Source: Geobacteraceae bacterium
GTDB lineage: Bacteria; Desulfobacterota; Desulfuromonadia; Geobacterales; Geobacteraceae
Assembly (NCBI GenBank): GCA_029975275.1
Contig: JARKPN010000035.1
Location: 1-54,667 of the forward strand
Length of the DNA: 54,667 nucleotides
Reading direction: 5' to 3'
Shown here: piece after piece, positions 1 through 8,568 of the stretch
Numbering within the stretch: position 1 is the first letter of the stretch
How the letters are laid out: each line of letters opens with the position of its first letter
Program-made: the position numbers and the translations under genes
The notes under the pieces: model-generated
Seen by the model: only the letters and a program-made list of their open reading frames with translations
What the model was told of the DNA's origin: nothing
The model's database searches: none

Positions 1-9
1 CGGTTCCAT
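1..9 (-). CDS. Possible start of a gene downstream of lexA, cut by the window edge
   Basis: An ATG on the minus strand at 9-7 lies just past the lexA stop. A GGAG element within the end of lexA sits about six bases upstream, so a translationally coupled gene may begin here. Only three codons are visible, so nothing can be said about the product. Confidence 0.25.
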
Positions 10-12
10 GGC

Positions 13-618
13 TCACTCCATGGGCCGGTAGATACCGACCACCTTGCCGATGACGATCACGTCCCCTCCGTCCGGACGCACCACGATGTCCTCGTAGTTG
101 GGGTTGGCGGCCACCAGGCGGATCCTCCCCCGCTCCCTGAAGAACCGTTTCAGAGTGGCCTCGCCGTCCACCATGGCCACCACGATGTCGCGGTTGTCGG
201 CCGAGGGCTGGGGCCGCACCAGGGCCAGGTCCCCCTCCAGGATGGAGGCGCCGACCATGGAATCCCCCCTGACCCGGAGGAAGAAGGCGCCGCCCGAGCT
301 GAGCTGGGAGGAGTCGATGGCGAAGTACCCCTGGATGTCCTCCACTGCGGGCTGGGGGAGCCCGGCGCGAACGACGCCGACGATGGGGAGGGAGACCGAG
401 GAGGCGCGGCCGGCCGGCACGATCCCCCGGGAGCTTCCCGCGGTCTTGGACAGGTACCCTTTCTTTTCCAGGGCATCCAGGTGGCGCATCACCCCCAGGG
501 TGCCGTTGACCTCCAGGTGGCGGGCGATCTCCCGCAGGGTGGGCGGAAAGCCGTGCGTGTCGATGAATCCGGTGACGAATGCCAGGACCTGACGCTGGCG
601 CGGGGTAAGCTTTTCCAT
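13..618 (-). CDS. lexA: LexA SOS repressor
   Basis: Represses DNA-damage genes and self-cleaves when RecA filaments form. The 201-residue protein has the N-terminal winged helix (starting MEKLTPRQRQVL) and the C-terminal S24 domain. The cleavage dipeptide Ala-Gly is visible in VVRAGLPQ, the catalytic Ser in RGDSMVGA and the catalytic Lys in ATLKRF. The ATG at 618 is preferred over a TTG at 645: it has a GAGG ribosome site eight bases upstream, and the TTG falls at the expected transcription start of the promoter at 651-679. The length is normal for the family. The operator overlapping its promoter indicates autoregulation. Confidence 0.96.
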   Translation of the reverse strand: MEKLTPRQRQVLAFVTGFIDTHGFPPTLREIARHLEVNGTLGVMRHLDALEKKGYLSKTAGSSRGIVPAGRASSVSLPIVGVVRAGLPQPAVEDIQGYFAIDSSQLSSGGAFFLRVRGDSMVGASILEGDLALVRPQPSADNRDIVVAMVDGEATLKRFFRERGRIRLVAANPNYEDIVVRPDGGDVIVIGKVVGIYRPME

Positions 619-637
619 GGGGTGTGCCTCGCTGATA

Positions 638-653
638 GTTGTCAAAAGACAAC
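638..653. promoter_or_regulatory. Putative LexA operator (SOS box)
   Basis: The sequence GTTGTC-AAAA-GACAAC is a perfect 6-bp inverted repeat with a 4-bp spacer. It overlaps the -10 element and start region of the lexA promoter, as expected for autorepression. The assignment rests on position and symmetry; it does not match the GGTTN2CN4GN3ACC box described for Geobacter sulfurreducens. Confidence 0.6.
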
Positions 654-679
654 ATACCAGCGGAGAGAGGGGATGTCAA
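651..679 (-). promoter_or_regulatory. lexA promoter
   Basis: On the minus strand a consensus -35 TTGACA (679-674) is followed after 17 bases by TATGTT (656-651). The predicted transcription start is near 644, about 26 bases before the lexA ATG. Confidence 0.65.
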
Positions 680-719
680 GGAGGAGCGGGCAAGGAAAGG
701 CACCCGACGGTGTAACCTG

Positions 720-748
720 TTGACAGGAGACGACCGGAGTGCGATATA
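720..748 (+). promoter_or_regulatory. Promoter for the methyltransferase/GT2 pair
   Basis: TTGACA at 720-725, a 17-base spacer, and GATATA at 743-748. This would give a leader of roughly 105 bases before the ATG at 861. I see no recognised riboswitch in the leader. Confidence 0.55.
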
Positions 749-860
749 GGGAATGGCTGTTGCGTCATGGCGCCTGCACCGAAGGCGGCATCACCGATCT
801 CGATCGGTATGTCGTCACGTGTGGAGTCTATTAAGATTCATGATGGAAGAAAGGTAAGCG

Positions 861-1571
861 ATGTCCTGCACTGAAATACCGAACGCAGTCAGAAAGGTTG
901 AGCTCTTTTATGACGACCTGGCCCCGACCTACGATCACGAGCAGTTTCAGACCGCGGTATCCCTGTCCAAGCGCAAGGAGTGCGAGCTTTTTTCGGCGCG
1001 CTTCCCCGAGCTGTTCGCGGGAGCCGGGCGGGTACTTGAAGTCGGGGCCGGAACCGGTATATTCACCATCCCCATTGCCCGCCACTGCCGCGAGGTAACA
1101 GCCGTCGACATCTCCCGCAACATGCTGGGCGTACTGGAGAGAAAGGCCGCCGCCGAAGGGATCACCAACATCCGGACCATCCTCTGCGATGTGGAGAAGA
1201 GCGGGATCGAGGGAACCTTTTCGGTGATCTGCGCCTTTTCCTCACTCGAATACATGTCCGATCTGCCCCGGCTCGTGCGCAAACTGGTCGGCCGTCTGGA
1301 CCCGGGCGGAGTGCTCTACTTCATCACGGCCCGTCGCTCGTTCCTGCGGTTCTTTATCCAGATGGGCAACGCCGTTCGACAGAAGATATGGCTGAAGGCC
1401 TACGGCAGCCGGGAAATGAGGAAGATGCTCCGTTCAGCCGGTTGCGACCATATCGAGATCAATACTCACCTTTTCACGGTGCTCAATTACGGAGGCATGC
1501 TGCTGGAAGTGGCCGCCCGCCGCGCCATGCCGGAAGAGCCTGCCAAGGAAGGCCGGGAACGGCGGAGATGA
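861..1571 (+). CDS. Class I SAM-dependent methyltransferase
   Basis: A 236-residue Rossmann-fold methyltransferase. The SAM-binding glycine motif is clear (VLEVGAGTG, about residues 58-66), followed by an acidic strand end (VTAVDIS) and a motif II-like CDVEKS. The substrate cannot be told from sequence. The ribosome site GAAAGG precedes the ATG. Its stop overlaps the start of the next gene (ATGA at 1568-1571), so the two are translationally coupled. The partner is a GT2/DUF2062 protein, so a role in cell-envelope or glycolipid modification is a reasonable guess only. Confidence 0.85.
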   Translation: MSCTEIPNAVRKVELFYDDLAPTYDHEQFQTAVSLSKRKECELFSARFPELFAGAGRVLEVGAGTGIFTIPIARHCREVTAVDISRNMLGVLERKAAAEGITNIRTILCDVEKSGIEGTFSVICAFSSLEYMSDLPRLVRKLVGRLDPGGVLYFITARRSFLRFFIQMGNAVRQKIWLKAYGSREMRKMLRSAGCDHIEINTHLFTVLNYGGMLLEVAARRAMPEEPAKEGRERRR

Positions 1572-2716
1572 ACGGTCACACGGTACCCGGGACATTGCTG
1601 GTCATCCTTGCGCACGGCAGCGGCCGGGTGTTGTCCGGGGTACCTGCCGGTGCGATTGGAGAGGGCATGCCGGCACTGCTGGTGGATACGGGCGCTACCG
1701 ACGACCCCGGGCCCTTTTCGAACCTGCCGATCGAGCGGCTGCGCCTGGCAGCCGGCGCGGAAAAGGGGGCGGCCGTCCTGGCAGCCGCCGCGCTGGCGAA
1801 GGAGAGGGGGTATGGGGCGATTGTCACCATTGATGCGGACGGAGGGCATGATCCGGCCGATCTCCGTCTTCTCCTCGATGCCGCCGCGTCCTGGCCGGCC
1901 ATCGTCATCGGGGCACGAAACAGTGGAGCAGGATCCCGCGGCATCGATCTTTCCGGCTTCCTGGTACGTCTCGAGTGCGGCGAGTCGCTGCCCGACACCG
2001 GGAGCGGTTTCAGGCTCTATCCCGTTGAGTTCCTCACGTCCCGTTGTTTTACGGCCCGCGGTCGTGGGTTCGAGGTCGAGACTCTCGTGCGCGGGGCGTG
2101 GGCCGGGCTGCCGCTTCTCACCATCGATCTCCCCCGGAAGAGTGTCCCTGCTCCGGGAACCGGCAGGGACGGCCGCGATTTCAGGGGCGCTCTCGACCTT
2201 GCCCTGCTCCACGTACGGCTCGTGGCGCGCTCGCTCCTGCCGTGGCCGCACAGGCGGATGGTGCCGAAGGCACAGGGGGCGCATCCCCTGCAGTTTTTTT
2301 CGGAGCCGCTCCACTTCTTCCGTCTCCTCTGCCGGGAGCACGCCTCGCCCGCGGAACTGGCCGCCGCGGTCTGGGTCGGCATCTTCGTCGGGGCGCTCCC
2401 CATCATCCCGTTCGGCATTGCCGCCATCGTCTATGTGAACCACAAGCTTCACCTGAACAAGCTGGCCGGGGTCGCTGCCAGCAACGTCTGCGTCTTTCCC
2501 TTCGTGCCCTTTCTCTGCGTGGAAGTGGGGCATTTTTTCAGGTTCGGCCGCTTCTGGAGCGAATTCAACCGGCAGACCCTGCTCCATGAGATACACCACC
2601 GTCTGTGGGAGTGGCTTCTGGGGGCTCTGGTGGTCGGACCGCTCGTCGGTTTCGCCGGGGCGCTGATCACCTACCTTCTTGTCCGTTACCTGCGATCCCC
2701 TTTGAGGAATACCTGA
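1568..2716 (+). CDS. GT2-like glycosyltransferase fused to DUF2062 membrane domain
   Basis: A 382-residue two-part protein. The N-terminal part (about 1-220) resembles family 2 glycosyltransferases of the polyprenol-phosphate type, with the sugar-nucleotide motif IVTIDADGGHDP. Its first strand is degenerate, lacking the usual VPAYNE motif. The C-terminal part (about 235-375) is DUF2062: membrane segments around GIFVGALPIIPFGIAAIVY and a final hydrophobic segment. The start is the ATG overlapping the methyltransferase stop; a longer frame upstream exists but only shadows that gene. It probably acts at the inner membrane; acceptor unknown. Confidence 0.8.
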   Translation: MNGHTVPGTLLVILAHGSGRVLSGVPAGAIGEGMPALLVDTGATDDPGPFSNLPIERLRLAAGAEKGAAVLAAAALAKERGYGAIVTIDADGGHDPADLRLLLDAAASWPAIVIGARNSGAGSRGIDLSGFLVRLECGESLPDTGSGFRLYPVEFLTSRCFTARGRGFEVETLVRGAWAGLPLLTIDLPRKSVPAPGTGRDGRDFRGALDLALLHVRLVARSLLPWPHRRMVPKAQGAHPLQFFSEPLHFFRLLCREHASPAELAAAVWVGIFVGALPIIPFGIAAIVYVNHKLHLNKLAGVAASNVCVFPFVPFLCVEVGHFFRFGRFWSEFNRQTLLHEIHHRLWEWLLGALVVGPLVGFAGALITYLLVRYLRSPLRNT

Positions 2717-2771
2717 ACCCCCCGGCTCGTCCGATCCGCCTCCCGACGCTTTAACCTTCCGCCCGCTTTCC

Positions 2772-4259
2772 TCACATGGCCCCTGCCTGGTGGCACTCGT
2801 AGCAGCCGGTGGTCTCCACCGCATCGCCGATGTCGATGGGATGGACGAAGCCCGTGACCCTGGTTCCCGGCGGTATGTTCTCCTGCTTCTGGTCCAGGAC
2901 CGAGTGACACAGGTTGCAGTCCTTGGAGATCACCTTCCCTTCCCTGGATCGATGCCTGCCGTCGTGGCAGCGGAAGCACCCCGGGAAGTGGAAGTGACCG
3001 ATATTGTCCGCGTGGGTGTTCCAGGAGACCTTCATCACCGGGAAGAAGTTGCGGGCATAGATGTCCTGCACGTGGGTCACGGCCTGGCCGATGGCTACCG
3101 CCTTGCTCCGGCTCAGCTCCGGGTAGGTCTCCCGGTAGTACGTATGGATGCCGGCGTCGATGGCGGCAAAGGCCTCGTCCCGGGTCTTGTAGCTCTTGGA
3201 GAGGAGGTCCACGGATACCTTCTTGATGAACGGGAGCGACGGGTCGATACGACCGCTGACGAAGTTCTCGTCCATCTCCGTGCCGGGGGCACGGTAGATG
3301 TGGGTCGGCCGGTTGTGACAGTCTATGCAGTCCATGAGCCGCTTTTCGGCCTTCCGTACGGCTTCGGGCGAGAGGGGGTTCTCGTCGGCGAAGTACTCGG
3401 TCACCCTGCCGTCCGTCTCCAGGACCGCCACGTAGGGGATGTCCTGACGCTTCGGGTCGCGTGCCACGTAGCGGACCTCTTTGCCGATGTGCCAGTGGAT
3501 CCCTTCGGCATGGGGCGCCTTTGGCTCCCTCCCCAGTTTCAGCAGAAGGCTGATCTCGCGGGGGGTATTCCGCTCGTCCAGGGCGTAGTGATAGAAAACC
3601 TTCTGCTTGCCGGCGTAGAACTTGGAGGGCCAGTGGCACCCCTCGCAGGTGTCCCTGGCCGGGCGGAGATCGGGTATCGGGGTCTCGATGGGGGTGGGAT
3701 AGGTCCCGGCAATGACCTTGTAGACCTGGCGCAGACCGGAAAGTTTGGTCTTGACGAACCATTCGGCGCCCGGGCCGATGTGGCATTCGGCGCACCTGAC
3801 CCTGGCGTGGGGCGAGCCGCTCCAGGCCACGTATTCCGGCTCCATGACCGTATGGCAGAGCTTTCCGCAGAACATGGTCGATTCGGTATATTCGTATCCC
3901 TTGATGGAAGCGACGGCGATGATGAGAAAAAAGAATACCGTGGCCAGGACGAAGAATACGGCCCTATGCCGCTGGCGCGGCTCGTTGAGGTCCAGGACAG
4001 GGTAGGGAGGGACCTCCACCGACCCCTCGCGGAGCATTTTCTTCCTGGTTCGGATGATACCGTACGGGACTATCAGGAGCCCCAGGATCAGCATGCCGGG
4101 AAACACGAAGTAGATCAGGATTCCCAGGTAGGGATTTTCGACTCCCGTGATGATGCCGATGGCAAGAAACACCACGATGAGCCCGGCGCCGGCAATCGCC
4201 AGTACGAATCCGGCCAGGCTGATCAGGTTGTAGCTGTACCCCATGAGCTTTTTCCACAT
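2772..4259 (-). CDS. Seven-haem NapC/NirT-type inner-membrane cytochrome c (ImcH-like)
   Basis: A 495-residue quinol-oxidising multihaem cytochrome. It has three membrane segments near the N-terminus (about 12-38, 46-68, 100-118). One CX3CH site (CGKLCH, 131-136) is followed by six CXXCH sites (CAECH, CEGCH, CIDCH, CFRCH, CNLCH, CYECH), seven haems in all. This topology and haem count match ImcH of Geobacter sulfurreducens, which passes quinone-pool electrons to the periplasm during respiration of high-potential extracellular acceptors. The start is the ATG at 4259, with GGAGGAGG upstream. The gene is monocistronic and divergent from the aminotransferase. Calling it the true ImcH orthologue is inference. 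Confidence 0.88.
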   Translation of the reverse strand: MWKKLMGYSYNLISLAGFVLAIAGAGLIVVFLAIGIITGVENPYLGILIYFVFPGMLILGLLIVPYGIIRTRKKMLREGSVEVPPYPVLDLNEPRQRHRAVFFVLATVFFFLIIAVASIKGYEYTESTMFCGKLCHTVMEPEYVAWSGSPHARVRCAECHIGPGAEWFVKTKLSGLRQVYKVIAGTYPTPIETPIPDLRPARDTCEGCHWPSKFYAGKQKVFYHYALDERNTPREISLLLKLGREPKAPHAEGIHWHIGKEVRYVARDPKRQDIPYVAVLETDGRVTEYFADENPLSPEAVRKAEKRLMDCIDCHNRPTHIYRAPGTEMDENFVSGRIDPSLPFIKKVSVDLLSKSYKTRDEAFAAIDAGIHTYYRETYPELSRSKAVAIGQAVTHVQDIYARNFFPVMKVSWNTHADNIGHFHFPGCFRCHDGRHRSREGKVISKDCNLCHSVLDQKQENIPPGTRVTGFVHPIDIGDAVETTGCYECHQAGAM

Positions 4260-4394
4260 AGATCCTCCTCCATCATTGCGGCCCGGATGAGCGAAATATG
4301 CCCTACATACTAGCAGACCGGCCGGATTTCTCAACGGAAGGGTCGGAAAGAGAGCCCATGACCGGACGGGCAAAAAGCCCGTCCCGGCAACCGG

Positions 4395-4423
4395 TTGACA
4401 ATTTTCTCCCGGTCTGTTACTTC
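4395..4423 (+). promoter_or_regulatory. Weak promoter for the class V aminotransferase
   Basis: TTGACA at 4395-4400 and TACTTC at 4418-4423, spacing 17. The -10 is poor. An 8-bp inverted repeat (GGACGGGC / GCCCGTCC, 4364-4384) lies just upstream and could be a protein-binding site or a bidirectional hairpin. Confidence 0.35.
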
Positions 4424-4493
4424 TGGTTGCCAAAGCAAGCCCTCACGGAGGGGACCCCGCGCGGCCCCTATCACGCTACGGAAAGGAACACCA

Positions 4494-5564
4494 ATGGCAA
4501 AGAAACTGTTTATCCCAGGCCCGGTGGAGGTGCACCCGGAGATACTCCAGGCAATGGCGACCCCCATGATCGGTCACCGCATGAAGGAATACGCGGTACT
4601 GCACAAATCGGTCAAGGAGAAGCTGAAGAAGCTCCTCTTCACCGAGGGTAAAGTCTTCCTCTCGACCTCCAGCGCCTTCGGCGTGATGGAGGGAGCGGTG
4701 CGCAACCTGGTGGCGAACCGATGCGCCAACTTCTGCAACGGAGCCTTTTCCAACAAGTGGCACGACGTGACCAAACGCTGCGGCAAGGAGGCGGACGCCT
4801 TCAAGGCCGAGTGGGGGAAACCCATCACCCCAGGGATGGTGGACCAGGCCCTGGCCACCGGCAAGTACGACTGCATCACCCTGGTCCATAACGAGACCTC
4901 CACCGGTGTCATGTCACCGCTGCCGGAGATTGCCCAGGTGCTGAAGAAGTACCCTGAGGTGACCTCAATCGTGGATACGGTCTCCTCCATGAGCGCCCTG
5001 AAGATCCCGGTGGACGAGCTCGGCATCGACTGCTGCCTGTTCGGGGTGCAGAAGGCCTTTGCCCTGCCGCCCGGGCTGGCCGTGTTCACTGCCAGCGCCA
5101 AGGCCCTGGAGAAGTGCCGGACCATCGAGGGACGCGGCTATTACTTCGATTTCGCGGAGTTCGACACCGCCGACGAAAAGGACAACACGCCGTCCACACC
5201 CTGCATCTCCCAGATCTTCGCCATGGACAAGCAGCTGGACCGGATGTTCGCCGAGGGGCTGGAAAATCGATGGGCACGCCACCGCGAGCTGGCGGCCCGT
5301 GTGGGGAGATGGATCGAGGAGAACGGCTACGGTTTCTACACCGACGCCCCCTACCGGTCCTTGGCTCTCACCTGCGCCGTCAACACCAAGGGAACCGACC
5401 TGGCGACCCTGAAAAAGCTCCTGGGTGAGCGCGGTTACGCCTTTGACGACGGCTACGGCAAGATCAAGGGGCAGACCTTCCGAATCGCCCACATGGGCGA
5501 CACCCGGATGGAAGACATCGAGGAGTTCCTGGCGGTGGTGGACGAGCTCCTTGCCGGGCTCTGA
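4494..5564 (+). CDS. Class V aminotransferase (serine/alanine-glyoxylate type)
   Basis: A 356-residue PLP enzyme of the alanine-glyoxylate / serine-pyruvate aminotransferase family. The N-terminus FIPGPVEVHPEI is typical. The PLP-contacting Asp161 (SIVDTVSS) and the Schiff-base Lys187 (GVQKAF) are visible. The ATG at 4494 follows GGAAAGG and matches the family N-terminus; the frame remains open upstream but is not family-like. Likely reactions are glycine/serine or alanine/glyoxylate exchange; the exact substrate cannot be decided. A terminator hairpin follows at 5591-5626. Confidence 0.88.
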   Translation: MAKKLFIPGPVEVHPEILQAMATPMIGHRMKEYAVLHKSVKEKLKKLLFTEGKVFLSTSSAFGVMEGAVRNLVANRCANFCNGAFSNKWHDVTKRCGKEADAFKAEWGKPITPGMVDQALATGKYDCITLVHNETSTGVMSPLPEIAQVLKKYPEVTSIVDTVSSMSALKIPVDELGIDCCLFGVQKAFALPPGLAVFTASAKALEKCRTIEGRGYYFDFAEFDTADEKDNTPSTPCISQIFAMDKQLDRMFAEGLENRWARHRELAARVGRWIEENGYGFYTDAPYRSLALTCAVNTKGTDLATLKKLLGERGYAFDDGYGKIKGQTFRIAHMGDTRMEDIEEFLAVVDELLAGL

Positions 5565-5590
5565 AAACCGGCTACAGTATAGAGGCAGGC

Positions 5591-5626
5591 GGACAGGGGG
5601 CGGTAAAATCCGTCCCCTGTCTGTTT
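5591..5626 (+). terminator. Rho-independent terminator after the aminotransferase
   Basis: A 12-bp stem (5591-5602 with 5609-5620, one G-U wobble) with a TAAAAT loop, followed by TGTTTT. It lies 27 bases after the aminotransferase stop and before pckA. Confidence 0.65.
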
Positions 5627-5636
5627 TCAGGGTCAA

Positions 5637-7283
5637 GTGAAACCCGAATCCGTCACGGCGGCGCGGATACGGGTGAAAGGGAACGTCACGCAGATGAGAC
5701 CATGCCCGCACGATTACGGGATCATGAACCCCGGGAAGGTCCACCGGAACCTGACCACGGCCTGCCTGTACGAATTCGCCATTCGGAACGGCGAGGGGAT
5801 GCTTGCCCGGGAGGGCCAACTGGTGATCAATGCCGCTCCCCACACCGGCCGCTCGCCGAGCGACAAGTTCATTGTGGACGAGCCCGGATCCCGCGATTCC
5901 ATCAGCTGGGGTGCCGTAAACCGGCCCCTGGCGGCTGAGCGCTTCGACGCCCTCCATCGACTGCTGCTGGCGCACCTGGAGGGGAAAGAGCTGTTCGTGC
6001 AGGACTGCTTTGTCGGGGCGAGCCGCAGACACCGCCTCCCCATCCGCGTCATATCCGAAAAGGCCTGGCACTCACTGTTCGCCCGGTCCATGTTCATCAG
6101 GCTCAACGACGTGGAGGCGGAGAAGCACCGGCCGGAGTTCACCGTCATCTCCGCCCCATCCTTCCATGCCCGGCCGTTGCGGGACGGGGTCAATTCGGAG
6201 GTCGTCATCCTGGTCAACTTCGCCGAAAAGCTGATCCTGATCGGCGGTACGGCCTACGGCGGCGAGATCAAGAAATCCATCTTCACGGTCATGAACTACC
6301 TGATGCCCCGGAAGGGGGTCCTCTCCATGCACTGCTCCGCCAACGTGGGGCTTAAGGGGGACACCGCCCTGTTTTTCGGTCTCTCCGGCACCGGCAAGAC
6401 CACCCTGTCCGCGGACCCGGATCGCGCGCTTATCGGCGACGACGAACACGGCTGGGACGAGGAGGGGGTGTTCAATTTCGAAGGGGGGTGCTACGCCAAG
6501 GTCATCAATCTCTCCCGGGAGCTGGAACCGGAGATCCACGAATGCGTACACCGTTTCGGCGCGTTGCTGGAGAACGTGGCAATCGACCCGGTAACCAGGA
6601 AAATCGACCTGAACAACGCCTCCATCACCGAAAACACCCGCGCGGCTTACCCCATCAGTGCCATCCGCAACTCGATCCCGGCCGGAACCGGCGGCCATCC
6701 GAAAAATATACTGATGCTCACCTGCGACGCCTTCGGCGTCCTCCCCCCCATCTCCCGGCTCACCCCCGAGCAGGCCATGTACCACTTCCTTTCCGGTTAT
6801 ACCGCAAAGATCGCCGGCACTGAGGACGGCCTGGGCAGGGAGCCCGAGGCGACCTTCTCCTCCTGTTTCGGCGCGCCGTTCCTGCCGCTGCGCCCCACGG
6901 TCTATGCCGGGCTGCTCCGGGAGAAGATCGCCGGCCATGACGTCGCCTGCTGGCTGGTCAACACCGGATGGAGCGGCGGCGGGTTCGGGACCGGCAGCCG
7001 CATCCGCATCGACCATACCAGGGCTCTGATAAACGCCGCCCTGAACGGGGAGTTTGACGGCGTCCCCTTTGTCGTCGAGCCGTTCTTCGGGCTCTCCATT
7101 CCCGTCGCCTGTCCCGGCGTTCCCGCGGAAATCCTCAATCCGCGGAGCGCATGGTCCGATAAGGACGGCTACGACGGGACGGCCCGCCGCCTGGTCGGGA
7201 ATTTCCATCAGAACTTCAGGCAATTTGAGAGTCTGGCGGGAAAAGAGGTTGCATCGGCACTCTCCTTGACAAACCTGACGTAA
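5637..7283 (+). CDS. pckA: Phosphoenolpyruvate carboxykinase (ATP)
   Basis: Interconverts oxaloacetate and PEP with ATP; in an acetate oxidiser this is the gluconeogenic exit from the TCA cycle. The 548-residue frame contains the kinase-1 loop GLSGTGKTTLS, the metal-site motif IGDDEHGW and the substrate motif HTGRSPSDKF, so it is the ATP-dependent class. Start is uncertain: GTG at 5637 or ATG at 5694 (giving 529 residues, closer to the usual length, with AAAGGGA 11 bases upstream). No terminator is evident after the stop. Confidence 0.96.
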   Translation: MKPESVTAARIRVKGNVTQMRPCPHDYGIMNPGKVHRNLTTACLYEFAIRNGEGMLAREGQLVINAAPHTGRSPSDKFIVDEPGSRDSISWGAVNRPLAAERFDALHRLLLAHLEGKELFVQDCFVGASRRHRLPIRVISEKAWHSLFARSMFIRLNDVEAEKHRPEFTVISAPSFHARPLRDGVNSEVVILVNFAEKLILIGGTAYGGEIKKSIFTVMNYLMPRKGVLSMHCSANVGLKGDTALFFGLSGTGKTTLSADPDRALIGDDEHGWDEEGVFNFEGGCYAKVINLSRELEPEIHECVHRFGALLENVAIDPVTRKIDLNNASITENTRAAYPISAIRNSIPAGTGGHPKNILMLTCDAFGVLPPISRLTPEQAMYHFLSGYTAKIAGTEDGLGREPEATFSSCFGAPFLPLRPTVYAGLLREKIAGHDVACWLVNTGWSGGGFGTGSRIRIDHTRALINAALNGEFDGVPFVVEPFFGLSIPVACPGVPAEILNPRSAWSDKDGYDGTARRLVGNFHQNFRQFESLAGKEVASALSLTNLT

Positions 7284-7446
7284 TCCATACACTTGATCAT
7301 TATAATAAAATCGGAGTATAGCGATAGTTTGATAATTGTTGGCCGCGGAAAGCCGCCCCGTCTTTCCGGCGGATTACCACGGCGGTTCCCAAGTTCGCGG
7401 GAGCCTGTAATACGCTCTCACGCATCGGCAAGGAGGTTCGGTTCTT

Positions 7447-8565
7447 ATGGACAAAAAGGACAATGAGCAAGCGGCGGTCGCCGAAGAGCGGCAGATGCGG
7501 AAGACCGTATGGGAGGAAAAGGGGATATCGCGCCGCGACTTCATGAAGTTCTGTACCGCCATGTCGGCGGCCCTGGCCCTTCCCGTGACCTTCGCTCCCA
7601 AGATCGCCAGGGCCCTGGACGAGGTGCAGCGACCCACCCTGGTCTGGCTCGAATTCCAGGACTGCGCGGGCAACACCGAGGCCCTGCTCCGCTCTTCCAG
7701 CCCGTCGGTGGCGGAGATCATCCTGGACGTGCTGTCGCTGGACTACCACGAAACCATCATGGCGGCCGCCGGCCACCAGGCCGAAGACGCCCTGATGAAG
7801 ACCGTCAGGGAGCAGAAGGGGAAATACATCGCCGTGGTGGAAGGCTCCATTCCGCTCAAGGACGACGGCATCTACTGTTGCGTGGGCGGCAAATCGGCCC
7901 GGGACCTGGCCCGTGAGGTCTGCGGCAACGCCTTCGCCACCATCGCCGTCGGCACCTGCGCCGCCTATGGAGGCATCCCGGCCGCGGCCCCCAATCCGAC
8001 CGGGGCCGTGGGGGTCAAGGACGCGGTGCCGGGCGCCACGGTCATAAACCTCCCCGGATGTCCGCTCAACCCGGACAACCTGACCGCCACGGTGATACAC
8101 TTCCTGACCTTCGGCAAGCTTCCGGCCACCGACAGCCAGGGGCGTCCCCTGTTCGCCTACGGCAAGCGGATCCACGACAACTGTGAGCGCCGTCCCCACT
8201 TCGACGCCGGCCAGTACGTGGAGCAATGGGGCGACATGGCCCACCGGAGGGGGCACTGTCTCTACAAGATGGGGTGCAAGGGGCCGGAAACCTGGCACAA
8301 CTGTCCCATCCAGCGCTACAACGACAAGACCAGCTGGCCGGTGGGCGCTGGGCACGGCTGCGTCGGCTGTTCCGAGGCCAACTTCTGGGACACCATGACG
8401 CCGTTCTACAAGCGGCTCCCCAACGTGCCGGGCTTCGGCATCGAGTACACCGCCGACCAGATCGGCGCGGGTCTGGCCATCGCCACGGCCGCCGCCTTCG
8501 CGGGCCACGGCGTTATCAGCGCTCTCAGGAGGAATAAAGATACGGAAGGGAAGAAGGAGGAGTAA
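7447..8565 (+). CDS. hyaS: NiFe hydrogenase small subunit, Tat-exported
   Basis: The electron-transfer subunit of a periplasmic, membrane-anchored uptake hydrogenase, 372 residues. A Tat signal (SRRDFMKF, residues 28-35) precedes the mature part, and a C-terminal hydrophobic helix ends in the basic RRNK. The medial and distal cluster cysteines look standard (HDNC, HCLYKMGC, HNCP, GCVGC). The proximal-cluster motif is DCAGN: Cys73 is present but position 76, normally the second Cys, is Asn. The gene order small-large-cytochrome b-protease matches Geobacter hya, a group 1f enzyme tied to oxidative-stress defence; the group call is inference. Confidence 0.93.
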   Translation: MDKKDNEQAAVAEERQMRKTVWEEKGISRRDFMKFCTAMSAALALPVTFAPKIARALDEVQRPTLVWLEFQDCAGNTEALLRSSSPSVAEIILDVLSLDYHETIMAAAGHQAEDALMKTVREQKGKYIAVVEGSIPLKDDGIYCCVGGKSARDLAREVCGNAFATIAVGTCAAYGGIPAAAPNPTGAVGVKDAVPGATVINLPGCPLNPDNLTATVIHFLTFGKLPATDSQGRPLFAYGKRIHDNCERRPHFDAGQYVEQWGDMAHRRGHCLYKMGCKGPETWHNCPIQRYNDKTSWPVGAGHGCVGCSEANFWDTMTPFYKRLPNVPGFGIEYTADQIGAGLAIATAAAFAGHGVISALRRNKDTEGKKEE

Positions 8566-8568
8566 CCC

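Noticed and set aside
618-645. TTG at 645 as lexA start
   Set aside because: It coincides with the predicted transcription start and operator; the ATG at 618 has a ribosome site and the usual LexA N-terminus.
4364-4384. GGACGGGC/GCCCGTCC hairpin upstream of the aminotransferase
   Set aside because: It lies upstream of a divergent promoter pair and lacks a U-run, so I do not call it a terminator.
7284-7446. NikR operator or sigma-54 promoter upstream of the hydrogenase operon
   Set aside because: I find no GTGTTAC/GTAACAC pair and no TGGCAC-N5-TTGC element; only a weak sigma-70-like TTGATC and TATAGC are visible.
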